This document shows positions 1 to 6,591 of a stretch of DNA of 13,823 bases, piece after piece. This stretch comes from an uncultured Angelakisella sp. (GTDB lineage Bacteria; Bacillota; Clostridia; Oscillospirales; Ruminococcaceae): positions 1 to 13,823 of the forward strand of contig CAKSYU010000044.1 in NCBI GenBank assembly GCA_934524965.1, read 5' to 3'. Each line of letters starts with the position of its first letter. Position 1 is the stretch's first letter. The notes beneath the pieces were generated by a model. It saw nothing but the letters and a program-made list of their open reading frames with translations, was not told where the DNA came from and did not search any database. The translations under genes and the position numbers were made by a program.

Positions 1-69
1 GCTATTCTGCTTTTTGTGCTTACCATCAATATTCTGGTATGGACGGGGCGCTTCGGGGTCACTTCCTGA
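1..69 (+). CDS. 3' end of an upstream gene, probable membrane protein (partial)
   Basis: The first frame of the window is open from base 1 and ends at TGA 67-69, giving 22 residues beginning AILLFVLTINILVW and finishing GRFGVTS. The first 14 residues are almost all hydrophobic, which fits the last transmembrane helix of a membrane protein followed by a short polar tail. A terminator begins 33 bases after the stop, so an upstream transcription unit does end here. An ABC-type permease is one possibility, but too little is visible to name the family. Confidence 0.45.
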   Translation, partial: AILLFVLTINILVWTGRFGVTS

Positions 70-101
70 TCCGCCTTGGCGAGCCGCTGCCCGCTGGCAT
101 T

Positions 102-127
102 GCCCCCTGTGGGGGGCTTTCTTTTTT
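102..127 (+). terminator. Rho-independent terminator of the upstream gene
   Basis: GCCCCC (102-107) pairs with GGGGGC (112-117) around the loop TGTG. The stem is followed at once by TTTCTTTTTT (118-127). This is a compact intrinsic terminator separating the upstream gene from recG. Confidence 0.85.
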
Positions 128-146
128 GCTTGTTTGCGGGTATAAT
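118..146 (+). promoter_or_regulatory. recG promoter (-10 TATAAT)
   Basis: A perfect TATAAT lies at 141-146, 30 bases before the recG start. With a 17-base spacer the -35 would be TTTCTT (118-123), a weak match that overlaps the T-run of the preceding terminator. The -10 is convincing and the -35 is not. Confidence 0.55.
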
Positions 147-176
147 GAAACCGGAACCGAGAAAGGGGGAAGCACC

Positions 177-2213
177 ATGCCGATCGATCTGCAAACCAGT
201 ATCCGCTATCTTAAAGGGGTAGGGGAGCGCCGCGCCACCCTGTATGGCAAGCTGGGCATCGAGACCATGGAGGATCTCCTGTACCATATCCCGCGCGATT
301 ATATCGATCTTTCCCATCCCCTCCCGCTGGCGGAAGCCCAGACCGGTCAGAAGTGCGCCGTCCGCGCGCTGCTTGCCGCCAAGGGCGGGGAGCAGCGGAT
401 CCGGCGCGGACTGTCCCTGTTCCGGCTCACCGCCGTCGATGGACCCGTCACGCTGCAAATTACCTTTTTCAATGCCGGCTATACCGTCGGCGCGCTGCGA
501 GAGGGCGAGGAATATATCTTCTACGGAAGGCTGGAGGGCGGCTTCTACCGCAAAACGATGGATAGCCCGCAGGTCTTTCCGGCAGCGGAAAGCGGCAGCC
601 TGCTGCCGGTCTACTCCCTCACCGAGGGATTGAGCAACAAGGTGGTCAGCACCCATGTGCGGGAAGCCCTTGCCCGTGTGGAGGAGCTGCCCGACCCGCT
701 GGGCACGGAGCTGCCCCGCCGCTGGGCGCTGCTCCCCTACGAGCAGGCGCTGCGCAGCGTCCACTTCCCCACCGACTGGGCGCAGGTGCAGGCAGGGCGC
801 AGCCGTATGGTCTTTGATGAATTCCTCACCATCTCCCTCTGCTTTGCCAAAATGCGTCAGGGGCGGCTGGAGCAGCATGTCACCCCCATGCGAATGCAGC
901 CCCTTACCGCTTATTACAATGCCCTTTCCTACCGGCTGACCGGCGCCCAGCAGCGCGCCATCGAGGAAGCCCTCGGCGATATGTGCAGCGGCGCCCCGAT
1001 GAACCGGCTGGTGCAGGGTGATGTGGGCAGCGGAAAAACGGCGGTCGCCGCCGCCTGCTGTTACTTCGCCTACCTCAACGGCTGCCAGAGCGCGCTGATG
1101 GCGCCTACCGAGATATTGGCGCAGCAGCACTACCACAACCTTGCCCCCCTGCTGGAGGGGCTGGGTATGCGCACGGCATTGCTCACCGGCTCCCTTTCGC
1201 CCAAAAAGAAAGAGACGCTGAAAGCCGCCCTTGCCGCGGGGGAGATCGACCTCTGCATCGGCACCCACGCGCTGCTCACCGCCGATACCGCCTTTGCCCA
1301 TCTGGGACTGGTCGTCACCGATGAACAGCACCGCTTCGGCGTGAACCAGCGCGCCGCCCTGCGGCAGAAGGGACAGGATACCCATGTGCTGGTCATGTCC
1401 GCCACGCCCATTCCGCGCACCCTCGCCATGATCGTCTACGGCGATCTGGATATCTCCATTATCGATGAGCTGCCCGCCGGTCGCCGCCCGATCCTGACTT
1501 ATCTCATCGACAGCTCCATTCGGGAGCGTGCCTTCGGCTATATCCGCAAGCACCTCGATGAGGGTTATCAGGGCTATATCATCTGCCCCGCCGTGCAAAG
1601 CGAGGATAAGGAGCTTGCCGATGCCAGCTTAAAATCCGCTGTGGAATACGCCGAAGAGCTGGCAAAGGGCGCCTTCGGGCAGTATCGGGTGGGACTGCTG
1701 CACGGCAAGATGCCCGCCGCCCAAAAGGAAGCGGTCATGCGGGAATTCGCCGCGGGCGAGATCCAGCTGCTGGTTGCCACCACCGTGGTGGAGGTCGGCG
1801 TCGATGTGCCCAATGCCGTTATTATGATGGTGGAAAACGCCGATCGCTTCGGACTGTCCCAGCTGCACCAGCTGCGGGGCAGGGTAGGGCGCGGCGGCGT
1901 GCAGTCGCACTGTATTCTCCTTTCCGATACCGAAAGCCCCGAAACACGGGAGCGTCTGCGTGTGCTGTGCAGCACCAATGATGGCTTTAAGATCGCGGAG
2001 GAGGACTTAAAGCAGCGCGGACCCGGCGATTTCTTCGGGGAGCGCCAGCACGGTCTGCCGGTGCTGAAGATCGCCGACCCGGCCGCCGATACCCGTCTGC
2101 TGCAAAAGGCGCGTGCCGCCGCCGATGACCTTTTCGCCCACGACCCCGCGTTAAGCGACCTCCCCGCCCTTGCCCGTCGGGTGGAGAAGATGACGGCAAA
2201 AATGAGCTTATAG
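177..2213 (+). CDS. recG: ATP-dependent DNA helicase RecG
   Basis: RecG is the double-stranded-DNA translocase that regresses stalled replication forks and processes branched DNA such as Holliday junctions and R-loops in the cytoplasm. The product is 678 residues, normal for the family. The N-terminal wedge/OB region is followed by a superfamily 2 helicase core: Walker A GDVGSGKT (281-288), DEQH box (382-385), SATPIPRT, VATTVVEVGVDVP, and motif VI with Q565, G568-R569 and G571-R572 in QLRGRVGRGG. The C-terminal part with GPGDFFGERQHGLP is typical of RecG. The frame is open upstream to base 39, but ATG 177 is chosen because it follows the purine-rich GAAAGGGGGAAG and gives the expected N-terminus (MPIDLQTSIRYLKGVGERR). 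The gene has its own promoter and lies between two terminator-like elements, so it is probably monocistronic. Confidence 0.97.
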   Translation: MPIDLQTSIRYLKGVGERRATLYGKLGIETMEDLLYHIPRDYIDLSHPLPLAEAQTGQKCAVRALLAAKGGEQRIRRGLSLFRLTAVDGPVTLQITFFNAGYTVGALREGEEYIFYGRLEGGFYRKTMDSPQVFPAAESGSLLPVYSLTEGLSNKVVSTHVREALARVEELPDPLGTELPRRWALLPYEQALRSVHFPTDWAQVQAGRSRMVFDEFLTISLCFAKMRQGRLEQHVTPMRMQPLTAYYNALSYRLTGAQQRAIEEALGDMCSGAPMNRLVQGDVGSGKTAVAAACCYFAYLNGCQSALMAPTEILAQQHYHNLAPLLEGLGMRTALLTGSLSPKKKETLKAALAAGEIDLCIGTHALLTADTAFAHLGLVVTDEQHRFGVNQRAALRQKGQDTHVLVMSATPIPRTLAMIVYGDLDISIIDELPAGRRPILTYLIDSSIRERAFGYIRKHLDEGYQGYIICPAVQSEDKELADASLKSAVEYAEELAKGAFGQYRVGLLHGKMPAAQKEAVMREFAAGEIQLLVATTVVEVGVDVPNAVIMMVENADRFGLSQLHQLRGRVGRGGVQSHCILLSDTESPETRERLRVLCSTNDGFKIAEEDLKQRGPGDFFGERQHGLPVLKIADPAADTRLLQKARAAADDLFAHDPALSDLPALARRVEKMTAKMSL

Positions 2214-2314
2214 AAACGCAAAAGTTTTCGGTGGGGCTTTTTTCAAAAGGCTTGCGGTTTCCAAAGGCGGAGCCGCGGTTTTCTTCGCCTACCGGCGGGG
2301 TGGTACTTTTGACC

Positions 2315-2436
2315 CGCCTCGTCGGACGCAACCTCCGCTTCAATCGGGCAGACCCTCCGCTATGCTGCGGGCAGCCCTTTCCGCTGTGGTGCGTCCTCCT
2401 CTCCCCACAAGGTCTTACGACCTTGCGGGGACCCCA
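2315..2436 (-). repeat. Structured intergenic repeat, copy A
   Basis: This is an imperfect direct repeat of 2574-2695 at a constant offset of 259 bases; I count 11 differences in 122 with no gaps (about 91% identity). Read on the minus strand, bases 2430-2403 form a 12-bp stem, CCCCGCAAGGUC with GACCUUGUGGGG, closed by the tetraloop GUAA, a GNRA loop. One pair is G·U on the minus strand but would be an A/C mismatch on the plus strand, so the minus strand is the better-folding sense. A second small stem, CCGC/GCGG, spans 2357-2370. No protein is evident. The element could be a structured RNA, a non-autonomous mobile repeat or a REP-like element. Confidence 0.8.
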
Positions 2437-2449
2437 AATTCCAAAAGCG

Positions 2450-2471
2450 TTTTAGGGCTGCTGCCCTAAAA
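2450..2471. repeat. Perfect 9-bp hairpin between the two repeat copies
   Basis: TTTTAGGGC (2450-2458) and GCCCTAAAA (2463-2471) are perfect inverted repeats around the loop TGCT. There is no downstream T-run on the plus strand, so this is not an ordinary plus-strand terminator. It is more likely part of the composite folded element lying between copies A and B. Confidence 0.75.
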
Positions 2472-2497
2472 ACCCGCATCGCTTGGCTGCGCTGGAT

Positions 2498-2538
2498 ACG
2501 GATATTATTTTTCTGCGGCAGCAGAAAAATAAATCCGT
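2498..2538. repeat. 18-bp near-perfect hairpin between the two repeat copies
   Basis: Bases 2498-2516 pair with 2521-2538 in 18 base pairs with a single bulged A, around the four-base loop GGCA. The outer arms are ACGGAT/ATCCGT and the inner arms TTTTTCTGC/GCAGAAAAA. It lacks a trailing T-run. The pairing is much too long to be chance and lies just before copy B. Confidence 0.85.
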
Positions 2539-2573
2539 ACGGCGCGCAGATACGCTCCAAAGGTAGCCTGCGG

Positions 2574-2695
2574 CGGCTCGTCGGGCGCAACCTGCGCTTC
2601 AATCGGGCAGACCCTCCGTTACACTACGGGCAGCCCTCTCCGCTGCGGTGCGCCCTCCTCTCCCCACAAGGTCTTGCGACCTTGCGGGGACCCCA
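2574..2695 (-). repeat. Structured intergenic repeat, copy B
   Basis: This is the second copy of the 2315-2436 element. On the minus strand the main 12-bp stem (2689-2662) is conserved base for base, including its G·U pair, while the loop is GCAA instead of GUAA; both are GNRA tetraloops. The small stem at 2616-2629 is CCGT/ACGG here and CCGC/GCGG in copy A, so both partners of one base pair changed together. This suggests selection on RNA structure in the minus-strand sense. No open frame is shared convincingly by the two copies. Confidence 0.8.
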
Positions 2696-2806
2696 TAAAA
2701 GCCCGCGCGCTGGAGCGCGAAGGGCGAACCACCACCCCTCTTTTGCCCTTGTCGCTCCAATGTCGTACTGCTTCGCTGGTTCGCTCGCATTGCTCCTGTC
2801 GCTCCC

Positions 2807-2869
2807 CAAGGAATTGTCGCTGCATCCGCCACTGGCGGCGCTCCAATTCCTTGCCCCTCAAAGGAGGGG
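2807..2869. repeat. Nested inverted repeats
   Basis: CAAGGAATTG (2807-2816) pairs perfectly with CAATTCCTTG (2844-2853). Inside them CCGCC (2826-2830) pairs with GGCGG (2834-2838) around ACT, and directly after the outer stem CCCCTC (2854-2859) pairs with GAGGGG (2864-2869). The block forms a branched fold, with no T-run and no gene. It may be another dispersed intergenic repeat. Confidence 0.7.
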
Positions 2870-2964
2870 AACTATGGGACAAGTGAGCAAATGCTTTGTA
2901 ATCCGTCGCTTCTTTCCTCGGCAAATAATCTCTCCCGCGCGCTCGCCCGCGCCCGCGCGTACCT

Positions 2965-2987
2965 GCCCCCGCGCGCGGGGGCTTTTT
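2965..2987 (+). terminator. GC-rich Rho-independent terminator in the recG-recA gap
   Basis: GCCCCCGC (2965-2972) pairs with GCGGGGGC (2975-2982), leaving only GC between the arms, so the innermost pairs must open to form a loop. TTTTT (2983-2987) follows. It would stop plus-strand transcription before the recA promoter. No gene stands directly before it, so what it terminates (a long recG transcript or an unrecognised RNA) is unclear. Confidence 0.7.
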
Positions 2988-3105
2988 CCCAAAATCTCCC
3001 CAACAGGGCGGGACGGCGCCGCTCCCTGTCGTGTCGCCGCTCAAAGGGCGTGCGGCGACCCTCCCCGCCGCTTTGCCGCCCCGCCCCAAATTTTTATCCC
3101 AGCCA

Positions 3106-3119
3106 CGAACAAATTTTCG
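3106..3119. promoter_or_regulatory. Candidate LexA/DinR (SOS) box upstream of recA
   Basis: CGAACAAATTTTCG matches the Bacillus-type LexA/DinR operator (CGAAC-RNRY-GTTYC) at 12 of 14 positions; the mismatches are T for G at position 10 and G for C at position 14. It lies 9 bases before the predicted recA -35 element, a plausible operator position. recA is the classic LexA target in Firmicutes, but the match is imperfect and no lexA gene is visible here. Confidence 0.4.
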
Positions 3120-3128
3120 TTTTTGGGC

Positions 3129-3157
3129 TTGCAATCGGCGGAAAAATCGTGTACAAT
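3129..3157 (+). promoter_or_regulatory. recA promoter
   Basis: TTGCAA (3129-3134) and TACAAT (3152-3157) are separated by exactly 17 bases, a good sigma-A type promoter. The -10 element ends 36 bases before the recA ATG, leaving a short leader that contains the GGAGGG ribosome site (3181-3186). Confidence 0.75.
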
Positions 3158-3193
3158 GATAGACAGAAGAACGCTACTTTGGAGGGAAACAGC

Positions 3194-4297
3194 ATGGCAA
3201 TCGAGAAAAAAGCGAAGGACGCAGCCCCCGCTGCCGGCGATAAGCAAAAGGCACTGGAAACCGCCATCAGCCAGATCGAAAAGCAGTTCGGCAAGGGTGC
3301 CGTAATGCGCCTCGGTCAGAATGCCACCATGAATGTCGAGGCGATCCCCACCGGCTCGCTGTCGCTGGATATGGCACTGGGCATCGGCGGTCTGCCCCGC
3401 GGCAGGATCGTCGAGATCTACGGGCCGGAATCCAGCGGTAAGACCACCGTGGCGCTGCATGTCGTGGCGGAAGCCCAAAAGCGCGGCGGCTCCGCCGTTT
3501 TCATCGATGTCGAGCACGCCCTGGACCCCGTCTATGCCAAGAACCTCGGCGTGGATATCGACCAGCTTCTTGTTTCCCAGCCCGATACCGGCGAGCAGGC
3601 TTTGGAGATCTGCGAAGCGCTGGTTCGCTCTGGCGCCGTTGATGTGGTGGTTGTGGACTCGGTCGCTGCAATGGTCACCAAGGCGGAGATCGAGGGCGAA
3701 ATGGGCGATACCCATGTCGGTCTGCAGGCCCGCCTGATGAGCCAGGCGCTCCGTAAGCTGACCGGCGCCATCGGCAAAAGCAACGCCATCGTCATTTTCA
3801 TTAACCAGCTGCGTGAAAAGATCGGCGTGATGTACGGCAATCCGGAGACCACCCCCGGCGGTCGTGCCCTCAAGTTCTATTCCTCCGTCCGGCTCGATGT
3901 CCGCCGCACCGAGCAGCTGAAAGCCGGCGGCGAGGTCATCGGCAACCGGGTTCGGGTCAAGGTGGTCAAGAACAAGGTCGCGCCGCCCTTCAAGGAGGCG
4001 GAGTTCGATATCATGTATGGTCAGGGCGTTTCCCGCCTCGGCGAGATCCTTGACCTCGGCAGCAAGCTGGATATCGTGCAGAAATCCGGCGCGTGGTTCA
4101 ATTACGGCGATGTCCGTCTGGGACAGGGTCGTGACAATGCCAAGGAGTACCTGCGGCAGAACCCCGAGCTGGCGGAGGAGATCGCCGCCAAGGTGATGGC
4201 GAACGCCGATAAGCTGATGGGGCGTACCGCTGCCGCCGCCCCCAAAAAACTGGGGCAGGTAAACCTGACCGCCGAAGTGGACGAAGATGAAGCATAA
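3194..4297 (+). CDS. recA: Recombinase RecA
   Basis: RecA polymerises on single-stranded DNA, drives homologous pairing and strand exchange, and as a filament triggers LexA self-cleavage. The 367-residue product carries Walker A GPESSGKT (77-84), the catalytic Glu in FIDVEHALD (E107), Walker B VVVVD (ending D155), the L2 DNA-binding loop with [21 protein letters not shown] (about 203-223), and an acidic tail ending EVDEDEA. The frame is open to base 2891, but ATG 3194 has GGAGGG eight bases upstream, follows a good promoter and gives the expected [10 protein letters not shown]-terminus. The ~15-residue Lys/Ala-rich extension before the core is ordinary. A terminator closes the gene, so it appears to be transcribed mainly alone. 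A candidate SOS operator lies upstream. Confidence 0.99.
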   Translation: MAIEKKAKDAAPAAGDKQKALETAISQIEKQFGKGAVMRLGQNATMNVEAIPTGSLSLDMALGIGGLPRGRIVEIYGPESSGKTTVALHVVAEAQKRGGSAVFIDVEHALDPVYAKNLGVDIDQLLVSQPDTGEQALEICEALVRSGAVDVVVVDSVAAMVTKAEIEGEMGDTHVGLQARLMSQALRKLTGAIGKSNAIVIFINQLREKIGVMYGNPETTPGGRALKFYSSVRLDVRRTEQLKAGGEVIGNRVRVKVVKNKVAPPFKEAEFDIMYGQGVSRLGEILDLGSKLDIVQKSGAWFNYGDVRLGQGRDNAKEYLRQNPELAEEIAAKVMANADKLMGRTAAAAPKKLGQVNLTAEVDEDEA

Positions 4298-4318
4298 TCC
4301 GCAAAAAATATAAATCAG

Positions 4319-4354
4319 GACCTTCCGGTGCCCCGCGCGCCCGGGAGGTCTTTT
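4319..4354 (+). terminator. Rho-independent terminator after recA
   Basis: GACCTTCCGG (4319-4328) pairs with CCGGGAGGTC (4341-4350), ten pairs with one G·T, around a GC-rich loop, followed by TTTT (4351-4354). It starts 21 bases after the recA stop codon. Confidence 0.8.
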
Positions 4355-4406
4355 GCTCGGCGGCAGCCGCCAAAACAGAAAAAAGAAACGCAAAAAAGGA
4401 GAAACC

Positions 4407-4844
4407 ATGGAACTGATCGTCAAGCATTTTTCGGAGCTGAGTACGGAGGAGCTGCACGCTGTTTACAGGCTGCGGGTCGCCGTTTTTGTGGTGGAGCAGC
4501 AGTGCCCCTACCAGGAGGTCGATGACGCCGACCGCGCGGCGTACCACCTTTGGCTGCGGGAGGGGGAGGACATCGCGGCTTATGCCAGAGTGCTGCCGCA
4601 GGGCGCCGCCTTTCCCACCGTTTCCATCGGTCGGGTCATCGCGGTGAAGCGGCGCTGCGGCTTGGGTAGCCGGATCGTGGCGGCGGCGCTGGAGACGGCG
4701 CAGGAAAAATTCGGCGCCGAGGTCGTCACCATCGAGGCGCAGACCTATGCCAAAGCGCTGTACGAAAAGGCAGGCTTCCGCCAGACCTCGGAGGAATTCC
4801 TGGAGGACGGAATTCCCCATATCCAGATGCAGTGGCGGCGCTGA
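4407..4844 (+). CDS. elaA: ElaA-family GNAT N-acetyltransferase
   Basis: The 145-residue product resembles ElaA, a small GNAT-fold enzyme that transfers acetyl from acetyl-CoA to an undetermined amine substrate. The family signature RLRVAVFVVEQQCPYQEVDD (21-40) is present. The acetyl-CoA pyrophosphate loop is RRCGLGSRI (82-90, with G85 and G87), and the family's C-terminal EDGIPHIQM is at 133-141. The frame opens at 4353 inside the recA terminator, but ATG 4407 is preceded by AAGGAG (4396-4401) at five bases and gives the standard N-terminus. No clear promoter separates it from recA, so it may depend on read-through or a weak local start. The acetyltransferase assignment is firm; the substrate is unknown. 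Confidence 0.88.
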   Translation: MELIVKHFSELSTEELHAVYRLRVAVFVVEQQCPYQEVDDADRAAYHLWLREGEDIAAYARVLPQGAAFPTVSIGRVIAVKRRCGLGSRIVAAALETAQEKFGAEVVTIEAQTYAKALYEKAGFRQTSEEFLEDGIPHIQMQWRR

Positions 4845-4881
4845 GCCGACCTGAAAAACACCCCCCGAAAGGAGCAGGACC

Positions 4882-5514
4882 ATGCCATTCGATTTCAAGA
4901 AAGAATATCGGGAATTTTACCTGCCGAAGGAGACGCCGGAGCTGGTGACGGTGCCGGCGGCAAACTACATTGCGGTGCGGGGCAGCGGCGACCCCAACGA
5001 GGCGGGCGGCGCTTATCAGCAGGCGCTGGCGGTGCTGTATGCCGTAGCCTACACGCTGAAAATGAGCTACAAGACCGACCACCGCATCGAGGGCTTTTAC
5101 GACTATGTGGTGCCGCCGCTGGAGGGCTTCTGGTGGCAGGAGGGAGCGGAGAGCATCAACTACACCGAAAAATCCGGCTTCTGCTGGCTTTCCGTTCTGC
5201 GCCTGCCGGATTTCATCACCCGGGCGGACTTTGACTGGGCGGTGGAGACCGCCGCCCGCAAAAAGAAGCTGGATTGCTCCGCGGCGGAGTTTTTGACCAT
5301 CGAGGAGGGGCTGTGTGTACAGGTGCTGCACCTTGGCAGCTACGATGACGAACCGGCGACGGTGGCGAAAATGGATCGCTTTCTGGCGGAGCGGGGCTAC
5401 CAAAACGACCTTGGTGCGACCCGCCGCCACCATGAGATCTACCTTTCCGATCCCCGCCGCACGGCGCCGGAAAAGTGCCGGACGGTCATTCGCCACCCTG
5501 TCAAAAGGGCGTGA
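4882..5514 (+). CDS. GyrI-like small-molecule-binding domain protein
   Basis: The 210-residue product resembles the stand-alone GyrI-like proteins (the ligand-binding fold shared with the effector domains of BmrR and SbmC/GyrI). Recognisable parts are the opening DFKKEYREFYLPKETPELVTVPA, YIAVRGSGDPNE (about 28-39), a helix with YAVAYTLKMSYK, FYDYVVPPLEGFWW, and a C-terminal HHEIYLSDPRRTAPEKCRTVIRHPV. No DNA-binding domain precedes it, so it is not itself a typical MerR or AraC regulator. The family is thought to bind or hydrolyse hydrophobic small molecules, but the role here is unknown. ATG 4882 follows AAAGGAG (4868-4874). It starts 37 bases after the acetyltransferase stop, so the two are probably co-transcribed. 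Confidence 0.8.
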   Translation: MPFDFKKEYREFYLPKETPELVTVPAANYIAVRGSGDPNEAGGAYQQALAVLYAVAYTLKMSYKTDHRIEGFYDYVVPPLEGFWWQEGAESINYTEKSGFCWLSVLRLPDFITRADFDWAVETAARKKKLDCSAAEFLTIEEGLCVQVLHLGSYDDEPATVAKMDRFLAERGYQNDLGATRRHHEIYLSDPRRTAPEKCRTVIRHPVKRA

Positions 5515-5701
5515 GCCTGCTGCCCGGTGTAGGGCAGGGGTGAGGGGAAAGCCGCCGCCGGAGGCACCCCGCAGGGATCGCGGCGGCAGCCACGGCGGAC
5601 GCCCCGCCCACGGCGGGGCGTCACAGCGCGAAGCGCTGCCCTGCGGGGCGCCTGCGACCCTCCGGCTCATGGAAAAATCCCGCCGAATGGCGTGCGTGTT
5701 C
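5515..5701. other. Hairpin-rich spacer before the recX promoter
   Basis: This GC-rich spacer has no believable gene. It contains a perfect 11-bp hairpin, GACGCCCCGCC (5598-5608) with GGCGGGGCGTC (5612-5622) around CAC, and a small AGCGC-GAA-GCGCT hairpin just after it (5625-5637). Neither has a T-run, so neither is a standard terminator. The strong stem may still hinder read-through from the upstream pair of genes. Confidence 0.6.
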
Positions 5702-5731
5702 TTGTCAAGGGCGGGCGGTTTGTGCTATACT
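5702..5731 (+). promoter_or_regulatory. Promoter of the recX-to-guaA gene run (extended -10)
   Basis: TTGTCA (5702-5707) and TATACT (5726-5731) are 18 bases apart, and TG at 5723-5724 forms an extended -10 (TGCTATACT). This is the best-formed promoter in the window. It lies 29 bases before the recX ATG and probably drives the whole six-gene run to guaA. Confidence 0.8.
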
Positions 5732-5760
5732 AAACTATTAGCGGAGAAAGGGTGAAAACC

Positions 5761-6591
5761 ATGCGGATCACGGGGCTGGAGAGCACCAAAAAGGGGCGCT
5801 ATGCCCTGATGATCGACGGGGAATTTGTCTTTTCTCTCCATCGGGATACCGTGCTGCTGACCCCATGGCTGCGGCGGGGCACCGAACTGACCCCTGAGCG
5901 GCTGGAGGAGCTGCGGCGGGAGGACGAGGAGCGAAGCGCCCGGGAAAAGGCGATGGACCTCCTTTCGGCGGCGGAGCAGACCGGCGGTATGCTGCGGGAA
6001 AAGCTGAGCCGTTATTATGGGGAGGAGGCGGTGGAGGCCGCTGTCTGCCGAATGGAAGAGCTGGGGCTTATCAACGACCTTGATTACAGTCGGCGGTTTG
6101 CTGCCGATGCCGTAAATCTGCGGTATTATCCCAAACGGCGCATTGCTGCGGAATTGCAAAGAAAAGGCGTTTCGGAGGAGATCCTCTCAGAGGTACTGGC
6201 GGAAATCACCGAGGAAACCGAGATAAAAACCGCCTGCCGCCTGCTGGAAAAGCAGTACCGGGAAAAGCTGTGCGACCGCAGGGAGCGTGACAAGGTGAAA
6301 GCCGCCCTGCAGCGGCGGGGCTTTGGCTGCGAAACGATCCGAGCAGCTGTGAATCTTGTTATCACCGACCTGCCGCAGGCAGCGCCGGAGGAGACGGAGC
6401 CTGCCGGAGCGGACGATATCCAAGGGGAACTGCTCGTTCTTATCCGCAAAAAATATCTGAAAAACCTGACCGACCGCAGGGGCATGGAAAAAACCATCGC
6501 AGCGCTGTACCGGCGCGGCTATCCCCTTGACGAGATACGGTCTGCAATCAAAATAATACTGGAGCAGGAGGAATACTGCAGTGACGATTAA
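5761..6591 (+). CDS. recX: Regulatory protein RecX
   Basis: RecX binds RecA filaments and inhibits or modulates recombinase activity. The 276-residue product has the long Firmicutes form: an N-terminal segment (MRITGLESTKKGRYALMIDGEFVFSLHRDTVL) followed by repeated three-helix RecX modules, seen in LINDLDYSRRFAADAVNLRYYPKRRIAAELQRKGVSEE and again near the end in KNLTDRRGMEKTIAALYRRGYPLDEI. ATG 5761 is preceded by AAAGGG at a good distance. An in-frame GTG at 5752 (adding three residues, MKT) has GGAG upstream and cannot be excluded. The gene is not in the recA transcript but under its own strong promoter 1.4 kb downstream. It overlaps the start of rimO by 11 bases, which suggests translational coupling. 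Confidence 0.92.
   Translation: MRITGLESTKKGRYALMIDGEFVFSLHRDTVLLTPWLRRGTELTPERLEELRREDEERSAREKAMDLLSAAEQTGGMLREKLSRYYGEEAVEAAVCRMEELGLINDLDYSRRFAADAVNLRYYPKRRIAAELQRKGVSEEILSEVLAEITEETEIKTACRLLEKQYREKLCDRRERDKVKAALQRRGFGCETIRAAVNLVITDLPQAAPEETEPAGADDIQGELLVLIRKKYLKNLTDRRGMEKTIAALYRRGYPLDEIRSAIKIILEQEEYCSDD

Larger units (their letters stand above)
2214..3193. other. 980-base gene-free, hairpin-rich recG-recA intergenic region
   Basis: I see no credible protein gene here. Open frames on both strands give low-complexity Arg/Pro/Gly-rich products without family resemblance. One frame has a good ribosome-site-like AAAGGAGGGG before ATG 2874, but it runs into recA and looks accidental. The stretch contains two copies of a ~122-bp direct repeat (2315-2436 and 2574-2695), hairpins at 2450-2471 and 2498-2538, a nested inverted-repeat block (2807-2869), a GC-rich terminator (2965-2987), an 8-bp inverted repeat GTCGCCGC/GCGGCGAC (3033-3059), and the recA control region. 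The upstream edge of copy A also shares a CCAAAGG motif (2270-2276) with that of copy B (2557-2563), so the repeated unit may extend beyond the aligned core. Confidence 0.8.

Noticed and set aside
2315..2695. A CRISPR array or tandem repeat explanation for the recG-recA repeats
   Set aside because: There are only two copies, they are 122 bp long, and the spacer between them is itself made of hairpins, so it fits neither a CRISPR array nor a simple tandem repeat.
2619..3134. A 171-residue minus-strand frame in the recG-recA gap
   Set aside because: The product is Arg/Gly/Pro-rich, spans the terminator and inverted repeats, and its end is simply the translated repeat copy B. Structured noncoding DNA explains it better.
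2874..3305. A possible small gene at ATG 2874 with AAAGGAGGGG upstream
   Set aside because: It is low-complexity, crosses the terminator at 2965-2987 and the recA promoter, and overlaps the recA start. The ribosome-site-like run is one arm of an inverted repeat.
3041..4423. A 460-residue minus-strand open frame across recA
   Set aside because: It is a shadow of recA codons with no family resemblance, and it extends through the recA terminator and promoter.
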